64,000 nt of DNA from Vibrio anguillarum. Lineage in GTDB: Bacteria > Pseudomonadota > Gammaproteobacteria > Enterobacterales > Vibrionaceae. The stretch spans positions 1 through 64,000 of the forward strand of contig NZ_JAHGUP010000004.1 in NCBI RefSeq assembly GCF_001989995.2, in the 5' to 3' direction. This document shows, piece after piece, positions 46,181 through 55,532 of the stretch. Below the pieces are notes generated by a model. That model saw only the letters and a list, made by a program, of their open reading frames with translations. It did not search any database and was not told where the DNA came from. A program made the translations under genes and the position numbers. The stretch's first letter is position 1, and each line of letters begins with the position of its first letter.

Positions 46181-48013
46181 ATGTTTCAATGGTTTGAAAA
46201 TCTCACGACGGCGTTTCCTAAAGAAGAGCCGCAACAACCGCCTAACTCCTTATTAGCCTTCTGCCGTCATTACACGCGGGGTTTTGAAGTACCGTTATTG
46301 GTCATGTCACTGCTCAGTGCTTGTGTGGCGATTGCCGAAGTCACCCTCATTCGCTATATGGGTGAATTGGTTGATATGCTTGGCAGCCAACAACGTGCCA
46401 CATTCTGGGCTGATCAGAGTGACCGCTTGTGGGTAATGGCTGCGCTGGTGGTGGTCATTATGCCGCTGCTGGCTTTCTTCCACTCCATGATCATGCACCA
46501 AACGCTACTGGGTAATTACCCGATGTCGATACGTTGGATGATCCACCGCTACTTACTCAAACAGAGCGTCAGTTTTTTCCAACGCGATTTCGCGGGGCGG
46601 ATCGCCACCAAAGTGATGCAAAGTTCACTCGCCGTGCGAGAAACAGTGATGAAACTGGTCGATGTACTGGTTTACATCGCGGTCTACTTCGTCTCGATGA
46701 TTTGGATGATGGGCGAATCTGACCGCATCTTGATGATCCCGATTCTGATTTGGCTCGTGGCCTACATCATCATTCAATTGTATTTCATTCCCAAGATGAA
46801 AAAAGTGGCGACCGATCAAGCCGATGCTCGCTCAACTATGACGGGCAGCATAGTCGACAGTTACACCAACATTGCCACCGTGAAACTGTTTTCCCATTCG
46901 CAACGAGAAATGCAGTACGCCAAAAGCAGCATGAAACGGTTTTTGAACACCGTGTACCAACAGATGCGCATGGTGACGTGCCTGTTGTGGAGTGTTGACG
47001 CCATCAACTATTTACTGCTGTTTTCTATCGCCGCTTTATCAATCAATTTGTGGCTCGATGCCTCAGTGACTGTCGGTGTCATTGCGATTGCGATTAGCAT
47101 TGCGCTGCGCGTACAAGGCATGTCGAAATGGATCATGTGGGAAGTGAGCGCACTATTTGAAAATATCGGTACTGTGGTGGATGGAATGAATACCTTGTCG
47201 CAACCAGTGACCATAACGGATGTGGCCAATGCGCCGCCGCTGCAAGTAACGCAAGGGCAAATCAGCTTCCATAACGTTCACTTTCACTATGGACAAGAAA
47301 ACACTGTGTTTGAAGCGCTTAACTTTGAGTTAAAAGCGGGCGAAAAAGTGGGCTTAGTGGGTCGTTCGGGCGCGGGTAAATCCACACTGGTTAACTTGCT
47401 GCTGCGATTTTACGATTTGAATGGCGGCAAAATCTGCATTGATGGGCAAGATATTTCGCAGGTCAGCCAAGATTCACTGCGCCAACACATTGGTATGATC
47501 ACGCAAGATACTTCGCTGTTGCACCGCTCAATCCGCGACAACATTCTCTATGGCAACCCAGAGGCCGGGGAAGAGGCGCTGATAGAAGCAAGCCGTCAAG
47601 CGCATGCTCATGATTTTATCGCGCAGTTGCAGGATGAGAATGGCAACCTTGGCTACGATGTTCAAGTGGGAGAACGCGGTGTCAAACTCTCTGGCGGCCA
47701 ACGCCAACGCATTGCGATTGCCAGAGTACTATTAAAAAATGCGCCGATTCTGATCATGGATGAAGCCACCTCGGCCCTAGATTCAGAAGTGGAAGCGGCT
47801 ATTCAAGAAAATTTTGAAACGCTGATGGAAAACAAAACTGTGATCGCCATTGCGCACCGTTTATCAACCATTGCCGCCATGGATCGCTTAATTGTGCTGG
47901 ATGAAGGACGAATCATTGAACAAGGCTCACACCAAGAGTTGCTGCAACGACAAGGCGTTTATGCTCAGCTATGGGCGCATCAAACGGGTGGGTTTATAGG
48001 CGAACTTGCGTAG
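46181..48013 (+). CDS. ABC transporter, fused permease and ATPase (exporter type)
   Basis: The protein has 610 residues. Five to six membrane helices in residues 30-330 form an ABC exporter half-transporter. The ATPase follows: Walker A GRSGAGKST, signature KLSGGQRQRIAIARVLLK, Walker B ILIMDEATSALDSE and switch AHRLSTI. It would act as a homodimer. It is divergent from fhuA, sharing a 143-base region with a Fur-like site, so iron-linked export (for instance of a siderophore or its remnant) is an inference. The substrate cannot be read from the sequence. Confidence 0.88.
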   Translation: MFQWFENLTTAFPKEEPQQPPNSLLAFCRHYTRGFEVPLLVMSLLSACVAIAEVTLIRYMGELVDMLGSQQRATFWADQSDRLWVMAALVVVIMPLLAFFHSMIMHQTLLGNYPMSIRWMIHRYLLKQSVSFFQRDFAGRIATKVMQSSLAVRETVMKLVDVLVYIAVYFVSMIWMMGESDRILMIPILIWLVAYIIIQLYFIPKMKKVATDQADARSTMTGSIVDSYTNIATVKLFSHSQREMQYAKSSMKRFLNTVYQQMRMVTCLLWSVDAINYLLLFSIAALSINLWLDASVTVGVIAIAISIALRVQGMSKWIMWEVSALFENIGTVVDGMNTLSQPVTITDVANAPPLQVTQGQISFHNVHFHYGQENTVFEALNFELKAGEKVGLVGRSGAGKSTLVNLLLRFYDLNGGKICIDGQDISQVSQDSLRQHIGMITQDTSLLHRSIRDNILYGNPEAGEEALIEASRQAHAHDFIAQLQDENGNLGYDVQVGERGVKLSGGQRQRIAIARVLLKNAPILIMDEATSALDSEVEAAIQENFETLMENKTVIAIAHRLSTIAAMDRLIVLDEGRIIEQGSHQELLQRQGVYAQLWAHQTGGFIGELA

Positions 48014-48097
48014 TGGATGCTCTTTAGGCCAAATAAAAGGCCTTTAGACACATCCAACAGAGAAAGAAGATGTGCTAAAGGCTGCGCTATTTCACCC

Positions 48098-48127
48098 AAT
48101 ACCCTCACTTGACCGAGTTTGGGTATT
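48098..48127. terminator. Possible terminator between ABC exporter and murP
   Basis: AATACCC (48098-48104) pairs with GGGTATT (48121-48127), with a further CTC/GAG inside, followed by TTG. It is placed between convergent genes. Confidence 0.4.
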
Positions 48128-48166
48128 TTGCATACTATTTTGAATACCATACATAGGGGGGGTGAA

Positions 48167-49615
48167 TTAGCTTAAATCGACATCTTTGCAGCCAAAAAAG
48201 TAGGTCGCGAGAAAGCCAACGGTGTAGGAGATTAAAAGACCGCCAACAAACACCATCATCCCAGCAAAAATTCCTTGCTCGGAAGTCATCAATGGAATGG
48301 CGACAATGCCTGACGGGCCAAACACCGTATTTAATCCTACTGGCAAACCAAGGTAAGAAACTAAGCCGACGAAGAAACCGCCCGCTGCACCACCAATGCA
48401 AGCGGTGACAAACGGTTTAACCCGCGGCAAGGTCACGCCATAAATCAGTGGTTCGCCAATTCCCAAAATACCGGGAATGATCGCCCCTTTCACTTGCGTG
48501 CGCAGCAACGCATCTTTATTCGCTTTGAAATAGAGTGCCAGCGAAGCGCCCACTTGGCCGCCGCCCGCCATCGCCAAAATAGGAAACAGAGAGTTAAACC
48601 CTTGTACATCCATCAGCGCAAAATAGACTGGCACAAACCCTTGGTGAATACCAAACACCACCGAAATTAAGAACAAACCCGACAGTAACGCCGCGCCCAA
48701 CGGGTTATCATTGAGGTTCAAAAACAACCATGACATGCCTTTAAACAGCTCACCACCAATCGGCATGATCACCAAGAAAGTCACCGCGCCCATGATGAGT
48801 AACGTCACCACAGAGGTTAAGATCATATCCAAATCATCAGGCATGTATTGACGCACTTTACGTTCTACTTGCGCGCCCAGAATAGAGGCCAATAGTACCC
48901 CGATGATGTTGCCGCGTGGGTCAATGGCGAAGCCAAAGAATTCACTCATACCCGAGTAGATACCCGTTGTCGCCTCTGGGTTATACCCCAGCACAAACAG
49001 CGAAGCTAAAATGGCACCATTAACACCCGAGCCACCGAAAGCTTGCTGCGCGTTATAACCAATTAAAATACTCAAGAAAGCAAAGAGCCCTTTACCAAAC
49101 ACTTTCATATAAGTAATGAGATCGAGCATAAACTGGCTAGGCGATTGATCGATAACGAACATTTGCTCCAGCAAAGTGGCAAAACCAAGCAACAAGCCCG
49201 CAGCAATGAAACCGGGGATCAGCGGCGTGAAAATGGTCGCAAATTTGCTTAAAAAACGTTGTACGCCGCTGGTCTGTTTACTCTTCATCTGCTTTTTCTG
49301 CTCAGCAGCAATCGCGGATAGATCGGCAGTTACGGCCATATCCGTCTCAGCACCGTCACCGTTGGCGATCATCTCATTCATCATATCGGCCGCCGTTTGC
49401 GCTTTGCCTGGGCCTAAAATGATCTGCAGTTGTTGGTCACTCTCCACCACGCCCATTACGCCGGGAAGGGTTTTCAGCAGAGCCTGATCGGCCAATGCCG
49501 TATTATTTAATGTCAAACGTAAGCGCGTCATGCAGTTGCCACACTTACCGATATTGCCACTACCACCGACTGCACTAAGCAGCTTGGCGATCATATTTGA
49601 GGTTATTTTTGCCAT
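48167..49615 (-). CDS. murP: N-acetylmuramic acid PTS permease, EIIBC
   Basis: Takes up MurNAc with phosphorylation to MurNAc-6-P. The protein has 482 residues. The EIIB domain is first (residues 1-90) with its phospho-cysteine in [13 protein letters not shown] linker leads to the EIIC membrane domain (about 115-482) with ten helices and [17 protein letters not shown], the conserved sugar-binding GEP motif. No EIIA domain is fused, so Crr (EIIA-Glc) is presumably used. It is 29 bases after murQ in one operon. Confidence 0.94.
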   Translation of the reverse strand: MAKITSNMIAKLLSAVGGSGNIGKCGNCMTRLRLTLNNTALADQALLKTLPGVMGVVESDQQLQIILGPGKAQTAADMMNEMIANGDGAETDMAVTADLSAIAAEQKKQMKSKQTSGVQRFLSKFATIFTPLIPGFIAAGLLLGFATLLEQMFVIDQSPSQFMLDLITYMKVFGKGLFAFLSILIGYNAQQAFGGSGVNGAILASLFVLGYNPEATTGIYSGMSEFFGFAIDPRGNIIGVLLASILGAQVERKVRQYMPDDLDMILTSVVTLLIMGAVTFLVIMPIGGELFKGMSWLFLNLNDNPLGAALLSGLFLISVVFGIHQGFVPVYFALMDVQGFNSLFPILAMAGGGQVGASLALYFKANKDALLRTQVKGAIIPGILGIGEPLIYGVTLPRVKPFVTACIGGAAGGFFVGLVSYLGLPVGLNTVFGPSGIVAIPLMTSEQGIFAGMMVFVGGLLISYTVGFLATYFFGCKDVDLS

Positions 49616-49644
49616 TGGGACATCCTTGGATAGATCCAGTCGGG

Positions 49645-50547
49645 TTATTGATCATTCAGTGCCGCGCGAATAAAACCATTATGCTTGGCCAGTTTTTGCG
49701 TCGCTTGCTCGGCGCTTAGCCCCGCAAGAATCATTACAATGGCGGTTTTACAGTGACGATGGCAGGCGCTCAGTGCTTGTTCTGCTTCCTCTTTACTGCA
49801 ACCTGTCGCTTCGACCACAATGTTATTTTGGCGCTGAATCAACTTAGCGTTGGTCGCCTCGACATCGACCATGAGGTTGCCAAACACTTTACCGCAACGA
49901 ATCATCGCGCCGCTGGTTAACATGTTAAGCACCAGTTTTTGCGCCGTGCCCGCTTTCATACGTGAAGAGCCCGTGACCACTTCCGCGCCCACCACTGGCA
50001 CAATGGCAATGTCAGCCGCGTGCTGCATCGCGCAATCTGGGTTGCACACTACTGCCACAACCGTTGCACCCAGTGATTTAGCGTAAGCCATGCCGCCTAG
50101 CGCATAGGGTGTGCGACCACTGGCGGCGATACCCACCACCACATCGTTGCGGGTCAAATTAATATTTTTCAGATCGCTTTGCCCAAGCTCAACATTGTCT
50201 TCGGCATTTTCAACCGCTTTAAGAATCGCTGGGTGTCCGCCCGCAATAAGCCCAACCACTTGTTTAGGATCAGAGCCGTAGGTGGGTGGGCACTCGCTAG
50301 CATCTAAAATCCCCAAGCGACCGGAGGTTCCCGCTCCCATGTAGATCAAACGTCCACCCGCTTGAAATGCCAAGGTAATGGCATCCACCGCTTGCGCTAT
50401 CTGCGGTAAGGTTTTTTCAACCGCCAACGCGACCAGTTGATCTTCACGGTTAATGACTTGCAACATCTCTAAGGTGGAAAGGGTGTCAATGTCAGCACTG
50501 ACAGGGTTGCGGCTTTCGGTAACCAACTGGGTTAGGTCTAGGTTCAT
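49645..50547 (-). CDS. murQ: N-acetylmuramic acid 6-phosphate etherase
   Basis: Splits the lactyl ether of MurNAc-6-P to give GlcNAc-6-P and D-lactate. The protein has 300 residues with a SIS fold. LVTESRNP near the start, [24 protein letters not shown] (substrate loop with catalytic Glu) and [24 protein letters not shown] are MurQ hallmarks. It is first gene of murQP, divergent from the regulator. Confidence 0.97.
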   Translation of the reverse strand: MNLDLTQLVTESRNPVSADIDTLSTLEMLQVINREDQLVALAVEKTLPQIAQAVDAITLAFQAGGRLIYMGAGTSGRLGILDASECPPTYGSDPKQVVGLIAGGHPAILKAVENAEDNVELGQSDLKNINLTRNDVVVGIAASGRTPYALGGMAYAKSLGATVVAVVCNPDCAMQHAADIAIVPVVGAEVVTGSSRMKAGTAQKLVLNMLTSGAMIRCGKVFGNLMVDVEATNAKLIQRQNNIVVEATGCSKEEAEQALSACHRHCKTAIVMILAGLSAEQATQKLAKHNGFIRAALNDQ

Positions 50548-50589
50548 CGTCTATTTCTCGGTTTGAATTCGGAACTGAGGGCGATTCTA

Positions 50590-50606
50590 TGGAATAAAAT
50601 ATTCCA
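50590..50606. promoter_or_regulatory. Palindromic operator 1, probable MurR site
   Basis: TGGAATA-AAA-TATTCCA is a perfect 7-bp inverted repeat, 43 bases before murQ. The same architecture is repeated beside murR. RpiR-type regulators bind such palindromes. Confidence 0.75.
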
Positions 50607-50609
50607 TTT

Positions 50610-50627
50610 TAGTGACAAAAATCACAA
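50610..50627. promoter_or_regulatory. Probable CRP site
   Basis: GTGA-N6-TCACA (50612-50626) within TAGTGACAAAAATCACAA fits the CRP consensus. It is placed between the murQ operator and the divergent promoters, so glucose repression of murQP is likely. Confidence 0.7.
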
Positions 50628-50656
50628 CAAAGGTTATTCTTTGACCAGTCATTGCA

Positions 50657-50663
50657 TGGAATA
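50657..50663. promoter_or_regulatory. Additional operator half-site
   Basis: TGGAATA occurs a third time, without its mirror half, between the two full palindromes. Confidence 0.4.
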
Positions 50664-50752
50664 ATGGCCTACAATGCACCGATATCTTTTAAGCCTCTGA
50701 ACAAAAGGCTAGTTAATACAAGCCACTATACTAATGTTCGTTATTTTAAATT

Positions 50753-50769
50753 TGGAATAATTTATTCTA
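50753..50769. promoter_or_regulatory. Palindromic operator 2, probable MurR site
   Basis: TGGAATA-ATT-TATTCTA differs from operator 1 at one arm position. It is 19 bases before the murR start, so autoregulation is likely. Confidence 0.72.
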
Positions 50770-50788
50770 AATAATACAAGGATCGCGC

Positions 50789-51637
50789 ATGTCTGTGATG
50801 CATAAAATCGTCAGCCGCCGCACTCAACTCTCTCGCAGTGAATTACAAATCGCTGATTGGATCATCACTCATCCAGAAAAAGCCGCGCTCGCCACTAGCC
50901 AAGCATTGGCCGAACACGCAAAAGTCAGCCAATCGAGCATTGTCAAATTTACCCAGAAAATTGGCTTTAGGGGCTACAGTGAGTTTAAGTTAGCGCTGGC
51001 CGAAGAGCTTGGCCGTAAATTGGCGTTTCAGACCACGCCACTGCACAGCAATATTCTGGCTGACGACCCACTGGCGGTGATCGCACAAAAATTAGTGCAA
51101 GCGAAAACAGAGGCGATGTTTCACACCACCAACGCGCTTTCATTTCCCCATTTCAACCAAGCAGTACAGTGGATAAACCTCGCCAACCGCGTGCAAATTA
51201 TCGGTATCGGCGGCTCGGCGCTCACCGCAAAAGATTTGGCTTTTAAGCTCCTGAAATTAGGCATCACAGCGCTGACAGAACAAGATAGCCACGTACAAAT
51301 CGCCACCGCACGCACGCTGGGTGCGCAAGATGTTCAAATTGTGATTTCATTTTCAGGAGAGAGAAAAGAGATTTTGATTGCCGCCGAAGCGGCCAAGCAG
51401 CAAGGAGCAAGCGTTATCGCGCTCACCTCTCCGAAGAAAAATCGATTACGTGAATTAGCCGATCTCTCTTTTGATACGATTGCCGATGAAAGTGAACATC
51501 GCAGCTCATCCATCGCCTCTCGCACCGCGCAGAACGTTCTAACCGACCTGTTGTTTATTACTCTTGTACAGCAAAGAGACGAGTCGGCGCGTCAATTGAT
51601 CCAAGACATTTCATCTGATATTCGTCAAATCTTTTAA
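50789..51637 (+). CDS. murR: RpiR-family regulator of MurNAc use
   Basis: The protein has 282 residues. The N-terminal RpiR helix-turn-helix covers residues 1-77 (LSRSELQIADWIITHPEKAALATSQALAE, SQSSIVKFTQKIGFRGYSEFKL). A SIS sugar-phosphate domain follows (IIGIGGSALTAKDLAFKLLKLG, VIVISFSGER-type VQIVISFSGERKE). It probably senses MurNAc-6-P and represses murQP. The divergent arrangement with paired operators supports this. Confidence 0.9.
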   Translation: MSVMHKIVSRRTQLSRSELQIADWIITHPEKAALATSQALAEHAKVSQSSIVKFTQKIGFRGYSEFKLALAEELGRKLAFQTTPLHSNILADDPLAVIAQKLVQAKTEAMFHTTNALSFPHFNQAVQWINLANRVQIIGIGGSALTAKDLAFKLLKLGITALTEQDSHVQIATARTLGAQDVQIVISFSGERKEILIAAEAAKQQGASVIALTSPKKNRLRELADLSFDTIADESEHRSSSIASRTAQNVLTDLLFITLVQQRDESARQLIQDISSDIRQIF

Positions 51638-51642
51638 CGGAA

Positions 51643-52005
51643 CTAATCGCTCTCTTCAATGCAGTGCATGCGATGAAAAACGCGATGAATGATCGGTGCA
51701 AATAGGGTAGCCAATGAAACGAAAAAGACCGTTTCGATAAATAAGCTGTAAAAGGCTAAAAAGAGATGCAAGCTCGGCGCAAGATGCAGATTGATTATCG
51801 GGTAGGGAAGTTCGAGACCACTGACCATCGAAAGCGCATTCAACCACGCTTGCGCCGCCGGGAGATCAGCTAGGTAGACAAAACCCACCACTCCGGGAAT
51901 GAGGCCAGTCAACAGCAGTAACGCAGCGATCGCCGCATAGCGTAAGCAGCGCCATGTAAAACGCTCAACGGAGATAACTTCTTGATGAATCGATTCAAAT
52001 TTCAC
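51643..52005 (-). CDS. Small membrane protein of unknown function
   Basis: The protein has 120 residues with two or three hydrophobic helices (YAAIAALLLLTGLIPGVVGFVYLADL, LHLFLAFYSLFIETVFFVSLATLFAPII). The C-terminus HRMHCIEESD is polar. RBS GGAGGC lies upstream of ATG 52005, an unusually good site, and supports expression. I do not recognise the family. It is convergent with murR, 5 bases apart. Confidence 0.65.
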   Translation of the reverse strand: MKFESIHQEVISVERFTWRCLRYAAIAALLLLTGLIPGVVGFVYLADLPAAQAWLNALSMVSGLELPYPIINLHLAPSLHLFLAFYSLFIETVFFVSLATLFAPIIHRVFHRMHCIEESD

Positions 52006-52095
52006 GCCAGCCTCCTTGATGTTTGCCTCATCATAAGCAATGGCGGCTTAATAATGAAGGACCAAAAGGCGGATATGCAGAGTTGATCTACACGC

Positions 52096-52398
52096 TTAGA
52101 AACCTCGCGCTAATAATTGCGCGAGAAACGCCAACTCTTCTTGGCTCTCTTTGATGGCAAGTGCTTCAAGCCAAACCGACTCGCTGTAATGCTCGGCTTT
52201 GAGAAAAAGTAAGCAACCTTCAAAATCAATCAACCATGAGTGAATGTCCGCATCCCATTGTTTTTCTATCACTGTAGCCGAAAGCTGCTTGACCAAACGC
52301 TCGCCTAGTGCAGGAAAAGTATCGACATCAAAACGCGGTGTACTCAAGACGAGTCGCCCTTCATCTTGTAAATTGTGTGCTAAACCGAACTCAGCCAT
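52096..52398 (-). CDS. DUF3630-like small protein
   Basis: The protein has 100 residues, cytoplasmic, acidic and without membrane segments. It is rich in Trp and Leu (WDADIHSWLIDFEGCLLFLKAEHYSES, WLEAL). It resembles the DUF3630 family found next to recQ in vibrios, but the family call is from memory. It overlaps the 3' end of recQ by 8 bases, so it is probably translated from the recQ message. Function unknown. Confidence 0.65.
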   Translation of the reverse strand: MAEFGLAHNLQDEGRLVLSTPRFDVDTFPALGERLVKQLSATVIEKQWDADIHSWLIDFEGCLLFLKAEHYSESVWLEALAIKESQEELAFLAQLLARGF

Positions 52399-54229
52399 GG
52401 TGGGTTAAGTGCTCCTGAATCAGGTCTAAAAATGGGTCGGCGTATTTTTCAAGCTTGCGTTGCCCAACGCCGTTAACGGCCAACATTTCTCCGTACGAAG
52501 TGGGCAATATTTCCGCCATATCAATTAGGGTCGCATCGCTAAAGACCACGTAAGGCGGCAGGCCATCTTCATCAGCAATCGATTTACGCAATTTACGCAA
52601 TTTGGCAAACAGTGGTTTGTCGTAGTTTTTGTTGGATAACTTATCTGATTTCGCCGCACGAGCGGCTGTGTCTAAGCGTGGAATAGCTAACTCTAATGGC
52701 ATTTTTCCACGCAACAGCGGTCGCGCCTCTTCCGTCAACTGCAAGGTCGAATTGCGAGTAATGTTTTGCTGCAACAACCCTTTATGGATCAACTGACGGA
52801 AAATACTCACCCAATAATCATGGCTATGATCGCGACCAATGCCGTAAGTAGTGAGCTTGTCGTGGCCATTTTCACGAATACGGATATTTTGCATACCGCG
52901 CATCACTTCCACCACATAACCAATACCGAAACTTTGGTTGACGCGATAAACGCACGATAACGCTTTTTGCGCCTCTTGCGTGGCATCGAAATGCTTGGGC
53001 GGATCAAGGCAGATATCGCAGTTGCCGCAAGGTTTATCTCGATATTCACCAAAATAATTGAGCAACACTTGGCGGCGACAAGTTTGTGCTTCAGCAAAAG
53101 CGCTCATCGCGCCCAACTTATGGCTTTCCACCTGCTTTTGTGGCCCTTCAGGCTTCTCATCTAACATTCGACGCAGCCAACTGATGTCGGCTGGATCATA
53201 GAGCATCATCGCTTCGGCTGGTAAACCGTCTCGCCCGGCGCGCCCGGTCTCTTGATAGTAAGATTCGATGTTGCGCGGAATATCAAAATGCACCACAAAA
53301 CGCACGTTGGGTTTATTAATCCCCATTCCAAATGCGACGGTAGCAACCACTATCTGAATGTCATCACGCTGAAATGCTTCTTGCACATAAGCGCGCTCAT
53401 CGGCGTCCATACCCGCATGGTAACTGGCTGCTCGTAAATGGTTATTGCACAGTTTCTCTGTCAGCATTTCTACTTTTTTGCGACTGCCACAGTAAATGAT
53501 GCCGCAATGTCCTCTTTGCGTATCAAGATAGCGGATCACCTGTGAAACCGGTTTGTGCTTTTCGACCAAGGTATAGCGGATATTAGGGCGATCAAAGCTG
53601 CCCAGATAGACATGCGGTTCTTGCAACTGCAAACGGTGCAAAATATCCACGCGCGTGGCGTCATCAGCCGTTGCCGTCAGCGCCATAAAAGGCACGTGTG
53701 AAAAATGCTGTTTAAGTTGGCCTAACGCCGCATACTCAGGGCGAAAATCGTGCCCCCATTGAGAAATACAGTGTGCTTCATCCACGGCAATCATCGCCAA
53801 TGGCAACTGCTGCAAGCGTTCGATGAAATCGGGCATCAAAACGCGCTCAGGCGACGCGTAAATCAGCTTCAGTTGCCCCGCGTTCATTCGGTTATACACC
53901 GACATCAGCATCTCACGTGACATACTTGAATTAATACACTCAGCCGCGACACCGTTGGCTTTGAGCTGATCCACTTGGTCTTTCATCAACGAAATGAGCG
54001 GCGAGATGACTAAAGTGATGCCCTCTTTGACTAACGCAGGGATCTGATAACAGAGCGATTTCCCCCCACCCGTTGGCATGATAACTAAGCTATCTTGCCC
54101 CGCTAACGAAGCGTCAATCACCTCTTGCTGGCCGACACGAAACGACTGATAACCGAACACAGTCTGTAAAATACTGTGCGGTGTCTCAGGTTGAGGATCG
54201 GTTTGTTGAGCCATTAACGTTGCGGTCAT
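52391..54229 (-). CDS. recQ: ATP-dependent DNA helicase RecQ
   Basis: 3'-5' helicase of the RecF recombination pathway. The protein has 612 residues. Helicase motifs: FRVGQQEVIDA (motif 0), MPTGGGKS (I), VDEAHCISQWGHDFRPEY (II and aromatic loop), ALTATAD (III), VATVAFGMGINKPNVRFVVH (V) and QETGRAGRDG (VI). The zinc-binding cysteines (CRRQVLLNYFGE...CGNCDIC), the winged helix and a C-terminal HRDC domain (FAKLRKLRKSIADEDGLPPYVVF) are complete. ATG 54229 is preferred to 54250. Confidence 0.97.
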   Translation of the reverse strand: MTATLMAQQTDPQPETPHSILQTVFGYQSFRVGQQEVIDASLAGQDSLVIMPTGGGKSLCYQIPALVKEGITLVISPLISLMKDQVDQLKANGVAAECINSSMSREMLMSVYNRMNAGQLKLIYASPERVLMPDFIERLQQLPLAMIAVDEAHCISQWGHDFRPEYAALGQLKQHFSHVPFMALTATADDATRVDILHRLQLQEPHVYLGSFDRPNIRYTLVEKHKPVSQVIRYLDTQRGHCGIIYCGSRKKVEMLTEKLCNNHLRAASYHAGMDADERAYVQEAFQRDDIQIVVATVAFGMGINKPNVRFVVHFDIPRNIESYYQETGRAGRDGLPAEAMMLYDPADISWLRRMLDEKPEGPQKQVESHKLGAMSAFAEAQTCRRQVLLNYFGEYRDKPCGNCDICLDPPKHFDATQEAQKALSCVYRVNQSFGIGYVVEVMRGMQNIRIRENGHDKLTTYGIGRDHSHDYWVSIFRQLIHKGLLQQNITRNSTLQLTEEARPLLRGKMPLELAIPRLDTAARAAKSDKLSNKNYDKPLFAKLRKLRKSIADEDGLPPYVVFSDATLIDMAEILPTSYGEMLAVNGVGQRKLEKYADPFLDLIQEHLTHHG

Positions 54230-54480
54230 GAAATTTCCAAGGGTGAACAAAAGGGGTAGAGCAACCGCTATACCGCAAAGCGTCTTATTGTAGTGGGGTT
54301 CGATGGTGAATAAAACCGCAAAATGTAGCGGTAAAGCGAATCACTTGATTCTCGGCCATTATTCGCCACTCAAACTCCCGAGTAGGCGGTTGATTAACAA
54401 AGCTGCAACTTACTTAAGGAACAGTATATACTGTCGAATCGTTTCGCTGGCTCAGCACTTCACTCCTTTGAGAATTCATC

Positions 54481-55392
54481 ATGACCGCAGAAGAACAACA
54501 ACGCTCCAGACAAGGCGTTTTACTCGCTATTGGTGCTTACACTATGTGGGGCATCGCACCGATCTATTTTAAAGCAATCAACAATGTTCCTGCACTTGAG
54601 ATCCTCACTCACCGCGTAGTGTGGTCGTTTTTCTTGTTAGCAGCACTACTTCATTTTGGCCGCAACTGGCGTAGTGTACGCAGTGTGATTACTCATAAAT
54701 CAAAGATGATCTATCTAATGACCACTGCTTGTCTGGTTGCGGTGAACTGGTTAATTTTCATCTGGGCGATCAATGCTAATCATATGTTAGATGCCAGTTT
54801 AGGTTATTACATTAACCCACTGCTCAATGTGGTGCTCGGCATGCTTTTTCTTGGTGAGCGATTACGCAAACTGCAGTGGGTCGCGGTAGCGCTAGCCACC
54901 ATTGGTGTGGCCATTCAGTTAATTGTGTTTGGTTCGATTCCTGTGGTCGCCATCGCTTTGGCGACCACTTTTGGCTTGTATGGCTTACTGCGTAAAAAAG
55001 TGGCGGTTGATGCACAAACAGGTTTATTTATCGAAACCTTAGTGATGTTGCCCGCGGCGTTGATTTATCTATTGTTTATCGCCAGCTCGCCAACTTCAGA
55101 TATGGCGCTCAATCCGCTTAACCTCAACCTACTGCTGATCGCAGCTGGCGTCATCACGACCTTGCCTTTGCTTTGTTTCACAGGAGCAGCAACGCGTTTA
55201 AAACTTTCAACGCTGGGTTTCTTCCAATACATCGGCCCAAGCTTGATGTTTTTGCTCGCTGTCTTGGTTTACGGTGAAGCCTTTTCTAGTGATAAAGCCA
55301 TTACTTTTGCCTTTATTTGGGCTGCATTGTTGCTGTTCAGTTTTGATGGTTTAAAAACAGGCCGAACCGCGCGACGCGCTCAACGGGCATAA
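54481..55392 (+). CDS. rarD: RarD-family EamA-type transporter
   Basis: The protein has 303 residues and ten predicted membrane helices in two EamA repeats. QGVLLAIGAYTMWGIAPIYFKAI is the RarD start, LTHRVVWSFFLL, LGYYINPLLNVVLGMLFLGERL and FFQYIGPSLMFLLAVLVYGE are family blocks. The name comes from a link to chloramphenicol sensitivity; the true substrate is unknown. It is divergent from recQ. Confidence 0.93.
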   Translation: MTAEEQQRSRQGVLLAIGAYTMWGIAPIYFKAINNVPALEILTHRVVWSFFLLAALLHFGRNWRSVRSVITHKSKMIYLMTTACLVAVNWLIFIWAINANHMLDASLGYYINPLLNVVLGMLFLGERLRKLQWVAVALATIGVAIQLIVFGSIPVVAIALATTFGLYGLLRKKVAVDAQTGLFIETLVMLPAALIYLLFIASSPTSDMALNPLNLNLLLIAAGVITTLPLLCFTGAATRLKLSTLGFFQYIGPSLMFLLAVLVYGEAFSSDKAITFAFIWAALLLFSFDGLKTGRTARRAQRA

Positions 55393-55532
55393 ATCGATTA
55401 GATACAGTGGGTCTCATTATCCAATCCTGAGACATCGTGGCATAAATCGAACATTCCAAGCACAACCGACTGGCGAATAACAACTGTAAAACGATAAAAT
55501 AACATCTTCATCACAACCCAATGGAGATGGGC

